Part shown: positions 20,760-31,269 of the stretch, one piece after another
How positions within the stretch are numbered: the stretch's first letter is position 1
Layout of the letters: the number at the start of each line of letters is the position of its first letter
Source: Oceanibaculum nanhaiense
Lineage (GTDB): Bacteria; Pseudomonadota; Alphaproteobacteria; Oceanibaculales; Oceanibaculaceae
Length of the DNA: 64,000 nucleotides
Reading direction: 5' to 3'
NCBI RefSeq assembly: GCF_002148795.1
Contig: NZ_MPOB01000008.1
Location: forward strand, 1-64,000
Notes under the pieces: generated by a model
Seen by the model: only the letters and a program-made list of their open reading frames with translations
Databases searched by the model: none
What the model was told of the DNA's origin: nothing
Position numbers and translations under genes: made by a program

Positions 20760-22190
20760 ATGCCAGGCCGTGTCCTAGTTGTCGATGATGTCGCACCGAA
20801 TATCCGCCTGCTGGAAGCCAAGCTGTCGGCGGAATATTTCGACGTCATCAGCGCGGCTAACGGCAGCGACGCCCTGCGCCTCGCCGCGAACGACTCCCCC
20901 GACCTGATCCTGCTCGATGTGATGATGCCGGGCATGGACGGGTTCGAGACCTGCCGCCGGCTGAAGGCCGATGCCACCACCCATCACATCCCGGTCGTCA
21001 TGGTCACCGCCCTGTCGGATGCCAGCGACCGCGTGCGCGGCCTGGAGGCTGGCGCCGACGATTTCCTGACCAAGCCGGTGAACGATATCGCGCTGTTCGC
21101 GCGGGTCCGCTCGCTGATCCGGCTGAAGACGATGACCGATGAGCTGCGCCTGCGCGAGGAAACCTCGCACCAGCTCGGCCTGATGCTCGGCGTCGGGTCC
21201 GAGGCGGTCGATGTGCGGCGCGCCTCGGTGTTGATCGTCGAGGATAATTCCATCGACATCGCCAACATCAGGGAAGTGCTGCAGATCGATTCCGACGATA
21301 TCGAGACGGCACCCACCGCCGCCGCCGGGCTGGAGGCGGTGCGCAGCGGTGCGCACGACATCGTCATCACCAGCCTCAGCCTGAATGGCGGCGACGCCTT
21401 GCGGTTCTGCTCGCAGCTGCGCGCGCAGGAAAAAAGCCGCCAGCTGCCGATCCTGCTGGTTGCCGAAGAAGATGAAATCCAGCGCGTCGCCAAGGCGATG
21501 GATATCGGCGTGAACGACTATCTGCTGAAACCGATCGACCGCAACGAGTTGCTGGCCCGCGTGCGCACCCAGATCCGCCGGCGGCGCTATCAGGACCGGC
21601 TGCGCGAGAATTATCAGCAGAGCCTGTCGCTGGCGCTGACCGACAGCCTGACCGGCCTGTACAACCGCCGCTACCTCTACAGCCACCTGAAAGGGCTGAC
21701 CGCGCGCAGCGGCGACAGCCACAAGGACATGTCGATCCTGCTGATGGACATCGACTATTTCAAGCAGGTGAACGACCGGCACGGCCACAGCGCGGGCGAT
21801 GCCGTGCTGCGCGAGCTGGCCGAGCGGATCATGAAGAATGTCCGCAATTTCGACCTTGTCGCCCGGCTGGGCGGCGAGGAATTCGTCATCGTCATGCCGG
21901 ATGCCGACCGCACCATCGCCGAGCGCGTGGCCGAACGGCTGCGCACCCGCATATCCGGCGAGGTCTTCCATGCACCGGAGGAGGATGTGGACATCCCGAT
22001 CTCCGTCAGCATCGGTATCGCCACCAAGCAGGATGACGAGGAATGGGCGCAGGTCGATCCGACCGAGCTGCTGCGCCGGGCCGATATCGCGCTCTATGCG
22101 GCGAAGAATGCCGGGCGCAACACGGTAAGGCTCTACGAACCCTCGATGACCATGCCGCGCGGCCAGGAAAAACCGCTGAACGCGGAGTAA
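20760..22190 (+). CDS. pleD: Diguanylate cyclase response regulator PleD
   Basis: 476 residues: REC1 with Asp53 (LILLDVMMP), REC2 (about 155-270) and a C-terminal GGDEF domain carrying GGEEF. The allosteric I-site RNFD lies exactly five residues before GGEEF, so product inhibition by c-di-GMP is expected. In REC2 the phospho-acceptor position reads as Ser (IVITSLSL), so it is a degenerate adaptor domain, as described for PleD. It makes c-di-GMP at the pole during the swarmer-to-stalked transition. Confidence 0.95.
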   Translation: MPGRVLVVDDVAPNIRLLEAKLSAEYFDVISAANGSDALRLAANDSPDLILLDVMMPGMDGFETCRRLKADATTHHIPVVMVTALSDASDRVRGLEAGADDFLTKPVNDIALFARVRSLIRLKTMTDELRLREETSHQLGLMLGVGSEAVDVRRASVLIVEDNSIDIANIREVLQIDSDDIETAPTAAAGLEAVRSGAHDIVITSLSLNGGDALRFCSQLRAQEKSRQLPILLVAEEDEIQRVAKAMDIGVNDYLLKPIDRNELLARVRTQIRRRRYQDRLRENYQQSLSLALTDSLTGLYNRRYLYSHLKGLTARSGDSHKDMSILLMDIDYFKQVNDRHGHSAGDAVLRELAERIMKNVRNFDLVARLGGEEFVIVMPDADRTIAERVAERLRTRISGEVFHAPEEDVDIPISVSIGIATKQDDEEWAQVDPTELLRRADIALYAAKNAGRNTVRLYEPSMTMPRGQEKPLNAE

Positions 22191-22203
22191 CCCGCGCCAG
22201 CGC

Positions 22204-24105
22204 TCATTCCTTCTGCGGATAACCGGCATCGTTCAGCCGGCCGCCGATCTCCGTCAGGATTGCCGGATCGTCGATGGTCGCCGGCGTCCGGTAGCTCTCG
22301 CCATCGGCAATCTTCTGCATGGTGCCGCGCAGAATCTTGCCGGACCGGGTCTTCGGCAGGCGCTCCACCACCAGCGCGGTCTTGAAGGCCGCGACCGGGC
22401 CGATCGCCTCGCGCACCATCTGCACCGCCTCGCGCGCGATCTCTTCATGCGGGCGGGTGACACCGGCCTTCAGCACCATCATGCCCAGCGGCAGCTGGCC
22501 CTTCAGCGCGTCGGCGACGCCGATCACCGCGCATTCCGCCACGTCGGGATGGCGCGCCAGCACCTCCTCCATCGCGCCGGTGGACAGCCGGTGGCCGGCG
22601 ACATTGATGATGTCGTCGGTGCGGCTCATCACGAAGACATAGCCATCCTCGTCGATATAGCCGGCATCGCCGGTCTTGTAGAAGCCGGGGAAGTCCGACA
22701 TGTAGGAATTCTGGAACCCCTCGTCATTCTGCCACAGCGTCTGCAGGCTGCCCGGCGGCAGCGGCAGCTTCATCACCAGCGCGCCGATCTCGCCGCGCTT
22801 CACCGGCTGCGCCGCCGGGTCAACCACCTGCACGTCCCAGCCCGGTACCGGCTTGGTGGCGGAGCCCGGCTTGACCGGGAAACGCTCGATGCCCGTGCAG
22901 TTGGCGCAGATCGGCCAGCCGGTCTCGGTCTGCCACCAATGATCGATCACCGGAACGCCCAGCTTCTCCTCCGCCCATTCCAGCGTGTTGGGGTCGCAGC
23001 GCTCCCCGGCCAGGAACAGGGCGCGGAATTCCGACAGATCGTGCTGGCCGATCAACCTGCCGTCCGGGTCCTCCTTGCGGATCGCGCGGAAGGCGGTGGG
23101 GGCGGTGAACAGCGCCACCGCGCCATGCTTGGCGATGACCCGCCAGAAGGCAGCCGCGTCCGGCGTGCCGACCGGCTTGCCCTCATAGAGAATGGTAGTC
23201 AGCCCATAGAGCAGCGGCGCATAGACGATGTAGGAATGGCCGACCACCCAGCCGACATCGGAGGCGGTCCACCACACCTCGCCCGGCTTCATGCCGTAGA
23301 TGTTCTCCATCGACCAGCGCAGCGCCACCATATGGCCGCCAGTGTCGCGCACCACCCCCTTGGGGATGCCGGTGGTGCCGGAGGTATAGAGGATGTAGGA
23401 CGGATCGGTCGCCTTCACCGGCACGCAGTCGGCGGGTTTGGCGGCGGCGACAGCCTCCTCCCAGTCGGTGTCCCGTCCGGGCTTCAGTTCCGCCTTCTCC
23501 ATCGGCCGCTGGTGGATGATGCAGGCTTCGGGCTTGTGGCTGGCCTTGTCGATGGCGGCGTCCAGCAGCGGCTTGTAGGGAATGATTCGCTGCCCCTCGA
23601 TACCGCAGGAGGAGGAGACGATCAGTTTCGGCCTGGCATCGTCGATGCGGGTTGCCAGCTCGGTCGCCGCGAAGCCGCCAAACACCACGGAATGGATCGC
23701 GCCCAGCCGTACGCAGGCCAGCATGGCGACCACCGCCTCCGGCACCATCGGCATGTAGATGACCACCCGGTCGCCCTTGGCCACCCCCTTGGCGGCCAGC
23801 GCGCCGGCGAACAGCGCCACCCGGTCGCGCAGCTGCCGGTAGGTCAGCCGCAATTCCATGTTGGTGACGGGGCTTTCGTAGAGCAGCGCCGCCTGATCGC
23901 CCCGCCCCGCCGCGACATGGCGGTCCAGCGCGTTATAGGCGATGTTGGTCTCGGCGCCGACGAACCAGCGCGAAAAAGGCGGCTTGTCATTGTCCAGCAC
24001 GCGGTCCCAGCGCCTGAACCAGTGGATATGCTCCGCTGCCTCTCCCCAGAAACCGTCCGGGTCCGCGAGGGACCGGCGATACGCCTCATCATAGCGTCCC
24101 GTCAT
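22204..24105 (-). CDS. prpE: Propionyl-CoA synthetase
   Basis: 633 residues of the acetyl/propionyl-CoA synthetase branch. It has the ACAS N-terminal domain (RYDEAYRRSLADPDGFW), adenylation motif YTSGTTGIPKG, WWQTETGWPI, and a C-terminal SGKILRGTM with the regulatory and catalytic Lys. The MTGRYDEAYR start and SCGIEGQRIIPYKPLLD segment fit PrpE better than Acs. It activates propionate from odd-chain and branched amino acid breakdown. It is convergent with pleD, with only 13 nt between. Confidence 0.9.
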   Translation of the reverse strand: MTGRYDEAYRRSLADPDGFWGEAAEHIHWFRRWDRVLDNDKPPFSRWFVGAETNIAYNALDRHVAAGRGDQAALLYESPVTNMELRLTYRQLRDRVALFAGALAAKGVAKGDRVVIYMPMVPEAVVAMLACVRLGAIHSVVFGGFAATELATRIDDARPKLIVSSSCGIEGQRIIPYKPLLDAAIDKASHKPEACIIHQRPMEKAELKPGRDTDWEEAVAAAKPADCVPVKATDPSYILYTSGTTGIPKGVVRDTGGHMVALRWSMENIYGMKPGEVWWTASDVGWVVGHSYIVYAPLLYGLTTILYEGKPVGTPDAAAFWRVIAKHGAVALFTAPTAFRAIRKEDPDGRLIGQHDLSEFRALFLAGERCDPNTLEWAEEKLGVPVIDHWWQTETGWPICANCTGIERFPVKPGSATKPVPGWDVQVVDPAAQPVKRGEIGALVMKLPLPPGSLQTLWQNDEGFQNSYMSDFPGFYKTGDAGYIDEDGYVFVMSRTDDIINVAGHRLSTGAMEEVLARHPDVAECAVIGVADALKGQLPLGMMVLKAGVTRPHEEIAREAVQMVREAIGPVAAFKTALVVERLPKTRSGKILRGTMQKIADGESYRTPATIDDPAILTEIGGRLNDAGYPQKE

Positions 24106-24296
24106 GACCTGCCGCCTTTTGTTTTGCTGGCGTTTCCTCCCGCCCGCATAAGCGAGCCCGGATATAGTGCGCAAAGCCGCGCAGACAGGCAAGGCGGCTG
24201 CTTGCCGCACTTTTGCTCCTTAGGCCGCACACCCTTGTCTGGAGGCTGCGACCGCACATTTAAACATGGCCTCCAATTTCCTATTCCGGACATTCC

Positions 24297-25310
24297 ATGG
24301 ACAGCGTCACCCAGTTCGCCCTCGGCGCCACCATCGGCGCGGTTGCTCTTGCCCCCAGGATCGGCGCCCGGCGCGCGATCCTCGCCGGCGGCCTGATTGG
24401 CACCCTGCCCGACCTCGATGTGTTCCTGCCCTCGGCCGATCCGATCGACGCCTTTGTGACCCATCGCGGCTTCAGCCATTCGCTGTTCGTGCTGACGGCG
24501 CTGTCGCCGCTGCTGGCGGAAGGGCTGCGCCGCCTCGATTCCCGGCTCCGGGACTCGCGGCTGGCCTGTTATCTGGGGGTCTGGCTGATCCTGGTGACGC
24601 ATGCGCTGCTGGATGCCTTCACCACCTATGGCACGCGCATCTTCTGGCCGGTCTCCGACGTGCCGGTCAGCATTTCCTCCATCTTCATCATCGACCCGCT
24701 CTACACACTGCCGCTGCTGGTGGCGATGCTGGCCGGGCTGATCGCCGGCGGCTGGGGGACAAGGCTGCGCCGAACTGCAATCGCCGGGCTGGCGCTCAGC
24801 ACCGCCTATCTGGGCTGGGGCCTCGCCGCGCAGGGCATCGCCGAGGCCAAGGTGAAGCAGGCGCTGACCGCGGCCGGCCAGGGCTATGAGCGTCTGACGA
24901 TGATCCCGATGCCCTTCAACAGCCTGCTGTGGCGCGGGCTGGCCATCGATGGCGACCGCTATGTGAACGTCTATCGCTCGGTGTTCGATGAGGAGGTTGC
25001 CGCGCCGCTGCATGTCCATCCGCGCGGCATGGCGCTGGAAGCGGAGCTGCCGGACCGCACGCCGGTCGAAAAGGTGGCGTCCTTCAGTCGCGGCTATTAC
25101 GCGCTCAGCGCCAGGGGCCATGATGTGCTGCTGACCGACCTGCGCATGGGGGTGGAGCCGAACTACGTCTTCACCTTCAAGATCGCAGAGCGCAACAGCC
25201 CGGTCACCGGCATGGTGCCGGCGAAGCAGCTGGAGCGGGTGAACGATGCCGCGCAGCTTTCCTGGCTGTGGCGGCGCATCTTCGACGAAAGCGCGGTCCG
25301 GACTGAGTAG
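24297..25310 (+). CDS. Membrane-bound metal-dependent hydrolase, YdjM/DUF457 family
   Basis: 337 residues. The family hallmark, a His/Asp-rich N-terminus (GTLPDLDVF ... HRGFSHSLF) between hydrophobic segments, is clear. About four membrane spans are followed by a soluble C-terminal domain. The physiological substrate of this family is not established. It is transcribed divergently from prpE. Its stop TAG directly abuts the stop of the convergent sugar dehydrogenase gene, with no spacer. Confidence 0.8.
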   Translation: MDSVTQFALGATIGAVALAPRIGARRAILAGGLIGTLPDLDVFLPSADPIDAFVTHRGFSHSLFVLTALSPLLAEGLRRLDSRLRDSRLACYLGVWLILVTHALLDAFTTYGTRIFWPVSDVPVSISSIFIIDPLYTLPLLVAMLAGLIAGGWGTRLRRTAIAGLALSTAYLGWGLAAQGIAEAKVKQALTAAGQGYERLTMIPMPFNSLLWRGLAIDGDRYVNVYRSVFDEEVAAPLHVHPRGMALEAELPDRTPVEKVASFSRGYYALSARGHDVLLTDLRMGVEPNYVFTFKIAERNSPVTGMVPAKQLERVNDAAQLSWLWRRIFDESAVRTE

Positions 25311-26453
25311 TCAGCGCGCCGGCCTGATCCTGAGCAGCCGGCCCTCATCAGAATCGGTCAGCGCATAGAGGTGGCCGTCGGGTCCCATGCGGACATCGCG
25401 GAAACGCGCGCCTAGGTCGCCCAGCAGCTTCTCCTCGCCGGTCACCCGCTCGCCCTCGATCTCCAGCCGAGCAAGATGCTGCCCGGCCAGCGCGCCGACG
25501 AACAGATTGCCCTCCCAGGCCGAAATCGCGCCCCGATTGTAGAAGGCCATGCCGCTGGGCGCGATGGACGGGTCCCAGTAATGGATCGGCTGCTCCATGC
25601 CCGGCCTGGCCGTGCCCTCGCCGATCCGCGCGCCGGAATAGTGCACGCCATAGCTGATGATGGGCCAGCCGTAGTTCTTGCCGGCTTCCGGCAGGTTGAT
25701 CTCGTCACCGCCGCGCGCCCCATGCTCGTGCAGCCACAGCCGGCCTGTCACAGGATGCACGGTCATGCCCTGCGGGTTGCGGTGGCCGTAGGAGAAGATT
25801 TCCGGCAGGGCACCCGCCTGCTCGACGAAGGGATTGTCGGCGGGCACGGTGCCATCCGGATTGATGCGGATGACCTTGCCCAGATGATTGTCGAGGCCCT
25901 GCGCCATGTCGCGATTGCCGAAGCGCTCGCCCGTCGTCGCGTAGAGCGTGCCATCCCTTCCGAAGGCGAGGCGGGAGCCGAAATGCAGCCGGCTGGCGAT
26001 CTTCGGCTTCTGGCTGAAGATGACCTCCAGCCCCTCGATACGCCGCCCGTCGGCCGACAGCCGGCCGCGCGCCACGGCGGTGCCGTTGGCCCCGCCTACG
26101 CCCGGCTCGGCGAAGCTCAGATAGATCAGGCGGCTGTCGGCGAAATCAGGCCCCAGGATCACGTCGAGCAGCCCGCCCTGCCCGCCGGCGGCGACCTCCG
26201 GCACGCCCTCCAGCGGCGCGGAGACGGCACCGCCGCGCCCGACGAGGCGCAGCCGGCCCGGCCGTTCCGTCACCAGCATGCGGCCATCCGGCAGGAAGGC
26301 CAGCGACCACGGATTTTCCAGCCCGCGCGCCACCGTCTCGACGGTGATCTCGGCCTTTTCCGTCGAGAAACGCTGCGTCTGCTGGGCGGCGACGGGGAAA
26401 GCCAGCAACAGGACGGCGCAGAAAACGGCGTAATGGGGCAGGCGCATAAGCAT
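25311..26453 (-). CDS. Secreted PQQ-dependent aldose sugar dehydrogenase, YliI type
   Basis: 380 residues with a signal peptide ending around VAAQQ. The six-bladed beta-propeller of the glucose/sorbosone dehydrogenase family is marked by ENPWSLAFLPDGRMLVTERPGRL, YGHRNPQGM and WLHEHGARGGDEIN. It oxidises aldoses in the periplasm with pyrroloquinoline quinone. ATG 26453 has a purine-rich GGAGAAGAGAG upstream; an in-frame start at 26495 precedes no signal sequence. No pqq biosynthesis genes are in the window. Confidence 0.88.
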   Translation of the reverse strand: MLMRLPHYAVFCAVLLLAFPVAAQQTQRFSTEKAEITVETVARGLENPWSLAFLPDGRMLVTERPGRLRLVGRGGAVSAPLEGVPEVAAGGQGGLLDVILGPDFADSRLIYLSFAEPGVGGANGTAVARGRLSADGRRIEGLEVIFSQKPKIASRLHFGSRLAFGRDGTLYATTGERFGNRDMAQGLDNHLGKVIRINPDGTVPADNPFVEQAGALPEIFSYGHRNPQGMTVHPVTGRLWLHEHGARGGDEINLPEAGKNYGWPIISYGVHYSGARIGEGTARPGMEQPIHYWDPSIAPSGMAFYNRGAISAWEGNLFVGALAGQHLARLEIEGERVTGEEKLLGDLGARFRDVRMGPDGHLYALTDSDEGRLLRIRPAR

Positions 26454-26601
26454 CGTCTCTCTTCTCCGGGCTGTCTGTCTGAGGTGGGAGCACATTCCCG
26501 CCGGTCAACCCGCGCGCCGTCGCTGTGCTACGCGTTGACCCCTGGCAAGGGCCGGGGAATACTGCGCGAAAATCAGAACACGTCACCAAGGACGCCATCC
26601 C

Positions 26602-27657
26602 ATGACCGCCGCCCTGCCATCTGAGATAACAGGCCCGTCCGCCTGGTACGGCCCCGACATGCTGGCCCGGGAGGATGAATGGATCCTGCCGCTGTCCCCC
26701 GCCCATGTCGCGGAGGTGGAGCAGGCAGCGAAGGCCGCGCTCGCCAGCGGCATCGACATCGCGCAGATCGGCAAGGCGGATTTCCCGCTGCCGACGCTGG
26801 GCCCGGTGCTGGCCGACGCGCTGGAGGTTTTGCTGGCCGGGCGCGGCTTCATCCTGTTCCGCGGCCTGCCGGTCGGGGACTGGCCCATCGAGCTATCCGC
26901 CGCCGCCTTCGTCGGCATCGGCCGGCATCTGGGCAATCCCAAGTCGCAGAACGGCAAGGGCCATATCCTTGGCCATGTGCGCGACCTCGGCCTCGCCTCC
27001 GACGACCCGAATGTGCGCATCTACCAGACCCGCGAACGACAGACCTTCCACACCGATTCCTGCGATGTGGTCGGGCTGCTCTGCCTGAAGGCGGCAAAAT
27101 CCGGCGGCCATTCGGCGCTGGTCAGCTCGATGACGATCTATAACGAGATGCACCGCCGCCGGCCTGACCTGCTGGCGCATCTGCTGCGGCCGGTCGCCAC
27201 CGACCGCCGCGGCGAGGTGTCGCCCGGCCAGAAGCCCTATTTCGAGATTCCGGTGTTCAGCGCCTATGACGGGCTGATTTCCGTCATCTATCAGCGCCAG
27301 TACATCAATTCGGCGCAGCGCTTCGACGATGCGCCCCGCCTGTCGCCGGAGACGGTGGCGGCATTGGACCTGTTCGACACGCTGGCCAACGATCCGGCGC
27401 TCAACTTCACCATGGTGCTGAAGCCCGGCGACCTGCAATTCGTGCACAATCACACCATCCTGCATGACCGCACCGGTTTCGAGGATTGGGAGGACGACAC
27501 GAAAAAGCGCCATCTGCTGCGGCTGTGGCTGGCGCCGGAGACCGCCCGCCCGCTGCCGCCGGCCTATGCCCAGCGCTACGGCAGTGTGACGCCGGGCGAG
27601 CGCGGCGGCATCATCCTGCCCGAAACCCGGCTGCACGCGCCGCTCACGCCGATCTGA
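26602..27657 (+). CDS. TauD/TfdA-type Fe(II)/2-oxoglutarate dioxygenase
   Basis: 351 residues. The facial triad is visible as HTDS (iron-binding His and Asp) and the distal His in FVHNHTILHDRTGFED, with a C-terminal KRHLLRLWL arginine region for 2-oxoglutarate. The protein is longer than classic TauD and resembles uncharacterised TauD-like proteins; its substrate is unknown. The glucokinase gene starts 14 nt after its stop, which may be coincidental packing. Confidence 0.85.
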   Translation: MTAALPSEITGPSAWYGPDMLAREDEWILPLSPAHVAEVEQAAKAALASGIDIAQIGKADFPLPTLGPVLADALEVLLAGRGFILFRGLPVGDWPIELSAAAFVGIGRHLGNPKSQNGKGHILGHVRDLGLASDDPNVRIYQTRERQTFHTDSCDVVGLLCLKAAKSGGHSALVSSMTIYNEMHRRRPDLLAHLLRPVATDRRGEVSPGQKPYFEIPVFSAYDGLISVIYQRQYINSAQRFDDAPRLSPETVAALDLFDTLANDPALNFTMVLKPGDLQFVHNHTILHDRTGFEDWEDDTKKRHLLRLWLAPETARPLPPAYAQRYGSVTPGERGGIILPETRLHAPLTPI

Positions 27658-27670
27658 TGGCCCCGGTCTG

Positions 27671-28639
27671 ATGCGGAACGGAACAGCGCTGCTGGCCGAT
27701 ATCGGCGGCACCAACACGCGATTCGCCCTGCTGGATAAGGAAGGCCGGATCGGTGCGCCAGACGTATTCCCCACGGCGGCCCACGAAACCCTGGAAGCCG
27801 CGATCCAGCACTGGATGGACGAGACCGGCCACCGCCCAGATGCGGCGGCGCTGGCTGTCGCCGGCCCGGTCACCGGCGATGTGGTGGCGCTGACCAATCA
27901 TCCCTGGCGGATTTCCGCCTCCGGCCTCGCCGCGCGCTTCGGCTTCGCGCCTGTGTGCGTGATGAATGACGTGGCGGCCATCGCCCGCGCCCTGCCCGAC
28001 CTGCCGGACAGCGCCTTCCGGCCGCTGAAGCCGGGCACCGCCAACCCGGAAGCCGCCCGGCTGGTGGTGGCGCCGGGCACCGGGCTGGGTGTCGCGGCGC
28101 TGCTACCCGCCAAGACAGGCTTCCATGTCGCGTCCAGCGAGGGCGGGCATGTGACGCTGGCGGCGCGCGACGCGGCAGAGGCGGCGCTGCTGGAACGGTT
28201 ACGCGAGGATAGCGCGCATCTGTCGGCGGAAGATGTGCTGGCGGCCCCCGGCCTGGCGCGCCTCCATCATGCGTTCTCCGGCAAAAGCATCGAACCGGAA
28301 GAGGTCACGGCGGCGGCCCTGGCCGGCGAAGCAAACGCCCGCGCCGCGACGGCCGCCTATTGCGCGATGCTGGGCGGCGTCGCCGGCGACCTGGCGATGG
28401 CGTTCGACGCGCGCGGCGGCGTGGTCATCGCCGGCGATCTGCCGGGCCGGATGGGCAATACATTCGATATGAACAGCTTTATCCGGCGCTTTACTGACAA
28501 GGGGCCGTTCGCCGCCTATCTGGCGGCGATCCCGGTCAGCCTGCTGGACGCCCCCTACCCGGCCTTCGCCGGGCTGGCCGCCCTGCTGCGCGATCAGCCC
28601 CTAGACGATCAGCCCCCGGGGCGATCAGCCCCAGAGTGA
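27671..28639 (+). CDS. glk: Glucokinase
   Basis: 322 residues of the bacterial Glk family. The N-terminal ADIGGTNTRFAL phosphate loop, the AVAGPV segment, CVMNDVAAIARAL and VAPGTGLGVAAL all fit. It phosphorylates glucose with ATP. The last 14 or so residues (QPLDDQPPGRSAPE) are encoded by three imperfect copies of CGATCAGCCCC (28591-28632) and look like a recent low-complexity tail. The TGA stop shares the hexamer TGATCA with the stop of convergent pstB. Confidence 0.92.
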   Translation: MRNGTALLADIGGTNTRFALLDKEGRIGAPDVFPTAAHETLEAAIQHWMDETGHRPDAAALAVAGPVTGDVVALTNHPWRISASGLAARFGFAPVCVMNDVAAIARALPDLPDSAFRPLKPGTANPEAARLVVAPGTGLGVAALLPAKTGFHVASSEGGHVTLAARDAAEAALLERLREDSAHLSAEDVLAAPGLARLHHAFSGKSIEPEEVTAAALAGEANARAATAAYCAMLGGVAGDLAMAFDARGGVVIAGDLPGRMGNTFDMNSFIRRFTDKGPFAAYLAAIPVSLLDAPYPAFAGLAALLRDQPLDDQPPGRSAPE

Positions 28640-28642
28640 TCA
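28591..28642. repeat. Short tandem repeat at the glk/pstB junction
   Basis: CGATCAGCCCC recurs at 28591, 28606 and 28622 (period 15-16 nt), followed by a partial GATCA at 28638. The repeats code for the C-terminal tail of Glk and end exactly at the convergent stop codons. Confidence 0.75.
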
Positions 28643-29476
28643 ACCAAAGCGGCCGGTCACGTAGTCGCGGGTCTGCGGCACTTTCGGCGCGGTGAACATG
28701 GTCTCGGTCTTGCCGTACTCGATCAGCCGGCCGAGATACATGAAGGCGGTGTTGTCGGAGACGCGACCGGCCTGCTGCATGTTATGCGTCACGATGATGA
28801 TCGTGTAGTGGCCGCGCAGCTCGTCGATCAGCTCCTCGATCTTCGCCGTGGCGATGGGGTCGAGCGCCGAGCAGGGCTCGTCCATCAGCAGAACTTCCGG
28901 GTCGGAGGCAATGGCGCGCGCGATGCACAGACGCTGCTGCTGGCCGCCCGACATGCCGAGAGCCGATTCCTTCAGCCGATCCTTCACCTCGTCCCACAGC
29001 GCCGAGCCACGCAGGGCGCGCTCGCAGGTCTCGTCCAGAATGCGCCGGTCGGTGATGCCATCGACACGCAGCGGATAGACCACATTGTCGTAGATCGACA
29101 TGGCGAAGGGGTTTGGCTTCTGGAACACCATGCCCATGCGCTTGCGCAGTGCGATGACATCGACGCCCGGACCGTAGATGTCCTGGTTATTGATGGTGAT
29201 CTGGCCCTGGATCGTCAGATTGTCGATCAGGTCGTTCATCCGGTTCAGCGAGCGCAGCAGGGTGGACTTGCCACAGCCCGACGGGCCGATCAGCGCCGTC
29301 ACCAGCCCGCGCTGGAAGGTCAGGTTGATATCGTACAGGGCCTGCGAAGAGCCGTACCACAGGTTGAAATCGGACACATCGATCACCGAGCCTTCCGGCG
29401 AGGTGACGAAATGATAGGTCGTCTCCTGCGGCGGGGCCGGGCGGGCGGCGGGTTCGAGCGTGGCGCTGTCGGTCAT
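28640..29476 (-). CDS. pstB: Phosphate ABC transporter ATPase PstB
   Basis: 278 residues. Walker [10 protein letters not shown], the ABC signature MSGGQQQRL and Walker B EVLLMDEP are intact. It powers high-affinity phosphate import with PstA and PstC. The first about 30 residues are a Pro/Ala-rich extension before the ATPase domain begins at [12 protein letters not shown]. It is the last gene of pstS-pstC-pstA-pstB. The usual followers phoU and phoB are absent, because the next gene is convergent glk. Confidence 0.95.
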   Translation of the reverse strand: MTDSATLEPAARPAPPQETTYHFVTSPEGSVIDVSDFNLWYGSSQALYDINLTFQRGLVTALIGPSGCGKSTLLRSLNRMNDLIDNLTIQGQITINNQDIYGPGVDVIALRKRMGMVFQKPNPFAMSIYDNVVYPLRVDGITDRRILDETCERALRGSALWDEVKDRLKESALGMSGGQQQRLCIARAIASDPEVLLMDEPCSALDPIATAKIEELIDELRGHYTIIIVTHNMQQAGRVSDNTAFMYLGRLIEYGKTETMFTAPKVPQTRDYVTGRFG

Positions 29477-29507
29477 GGGATCGAAACTCCAAAACGGCTG
29501 TAAGCGA

Positions 29508-31244
29508 TCAGAACTGGCTGCCGGCGAACTTCTTTTTCAGCCGGTTGCGGATGATGATCGCCGAGGAATTCATCAGGACGATCAGGGCCAGCAGCAGCAG
29601 CGTGGTGACGAACACCATCGGCTTGCCGGCCTCGGAATTGCGCGACTGGAAGCCCACATCGAAGATGTGGAAGCCCAGATGCATGAAGCTGCGTTCCAGA
29701 TGGACATAGGGGAAGAAGCCGTCAACCGGCAATTCCGGCGCCAGCTTCACCACACCCACCAGCATCAGCGGCGCCACCTCGCCGGCACCGCGCGCCATCG
29801 CCAGGATCAGGCCTGTCATGACGCCCGGCATCGCACGCGGCAGCACGATCCATTTAATGGTCTGCCATTTCGAGGCACCACAGGCCAGCGAGCCTTCGCG
29901 CATCGACCGCGGCACCGAGGCCAGCGCTTCTTCCGAGGCGACGATGACCACTGGCACGGTCAGAAGCGCCAGCGTCAGCGCCGACCACAAGATGCCGCCG
30001 GTGCCGAAGGTCGGGCTGGGCAGGCGCTCTGGGAAGAACAGCGCGTCAATGCCGCCGCCCACCATGTAGGCGAAGAAGCCAACGCCGAACACGCCATAGA
30101 CGATGGAAGGCACGCCGGCCAGGTTGTTCACCGAGATGCGCACGATGGCGACCAGCCGGCCCTGCTTGGCGTATTCGCGCAGATACAGCGCGGTGATGAC
30201 GCCGAACGGGGCGACCACGACAACCATCATCAGCGTCATGATGACCGTACCGAAGATCGCCGGCAGGATGCCGCCCTCGGTATTGGCCTCACGCGGCTCC
30301 TCGGTCAGGAACTCGCCCCAGCGGGACAGATAGACGCCCCATTTCTCGAAATAGGACAGGTCGTTGGCGGCGTAGAAGCGCACGATCTGGGAGAGCTGCA
30401 TCTCCTTGGTCTGGCCATCGACCGCGGCCAGCGTGATCCTGTACTGCGCATCCTCGGCCTTAATCGCCGCCGCCCGGTTAGCCAGCACCTTATAGTCGGC
30501 CTGCAATTCGGCGATGCGGGCCTCGGCTTCCGCCTTCTCCTCGCGCACTTCCGCGCTGTCCGCACCATAGCGCAGCTCCGCGCGGCGGATATCGAGGCGG
30601 ATTTCGTTCAGGTAATGATTGATGGCGCCAATCTCGTCGCGCTCAATCTCACGGATGCGCTCGAAGCGGTCGCGCGCTTCCTCTTGCTGGTCATGCAGCA
30701 GGGAGAGGTCCACCCCCGGCCCTTCCAGCTTGCGCCCCGCCAGATCCACCGAGGCGATGGTACCGACGAAAGCGCCCCATTCCTGACGCTCGAAGAAGAA
30801 GAAGCTGTCGGGATGCGCGATATCCGCCACCTGGGTGTCCGCCACCCAGCGGAAATCCTCGCCGAACAGGTCATAATTGCCGATCCGGTACATGGTGCGG
30901 CCAAGGAATCCGTCATTAGCCGCGATCTCGGCACGCTGCACATCGGTGAATTCCGCAAGCGTCGCCGCATCGGGGCGGTATTGCTCGCTGCGGAAAGGCT
31001 CGCCCGCGACCCTGGTGCCATCATTCAGCGTCACCATGGCCACCGGCTTCGGCCAGAAGGTGGTCACACCGTTCCAGAAGATCAGGGTCAGGAACCCGGC
31101 GATCAGGATGATGCCCAGCGCCAGGGCGCCGCCCAGCCCCCACAGGAACGGCTCGCCCACGGCCGAGATATCGGCCGAGTATTTGCGCACCGCACGCGGC
31201 TTCGCCGCTGCCTTGCTGGTGTCTTTTTCGGCGGTCGCGGTCAT
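29508..31244 (-). CDS. pstA: Phosphate ABC transporter permease PstA, long form
   Basis: 578 residues, about twice the E. coli length. The C-terminal half holds the standard permease (EAA loop region near [27 protein letters not shown], given by its segments). The N-terminal half carries one membrane span, a DUF3333-type periplasmic region and a long Glu/Arg-rich coiled coil (about residues 150-230). This long form is known in several proteobacteria. The gene lies between pstC and pstB with short gaps, in one transcript. Confidence 0.92.
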   Translation of the reverse strand: MTATAEKDTSKAAAKPRAVRKYSADISAVGEPFLWGLGGALALGIILIAGFLTLIFWNGVTTFWPKPVAMVTLNDGTRVAGEPFRSEQYRPDAATLAEFTDVQRAEIAANDGFLGRTMYRIGNYDLFGEDFRWVADTQVADIAHPDSFFFFERQEWGAFVGTIASVDLAGRKLEGPGVDLSLLHDQQEEARDRFERIREIERDEIGAINHYLNEIRLDIRRAELRYGADSAEVREEKAEAEARIAELQADYKVLANRAAAIKAEDAQYRITLAAVDGQTKEMQLSQIVRFYAANDLSYFEKWGVYLSRWGEFLTEEPREANTEGGILPAIFGTVIMTLMMVVVVAPFGVITALYLREYAKQGRLVAIVRISVNNLAGVPSIVYGVFGVGFFAYMVGGGIDALFFPERLPSPTFGTGGILWSALTLALLTVPVVIVASEEALASVPRSMREGSLACGASKWQTIKWIVLPRAMPGVMTGLILAMARGAGEVAPLMLVGVVKLAPELPVDGFFPYVHLERSFMHLGFHIFDVGFQSRNSEAGKPMVFVTTLLLLALIVLMNSSAIIIRNRLKKKFAGSQF

Positions 31245-31269
31245 TCCCGTTTCCCCTGCAATATCCGGC

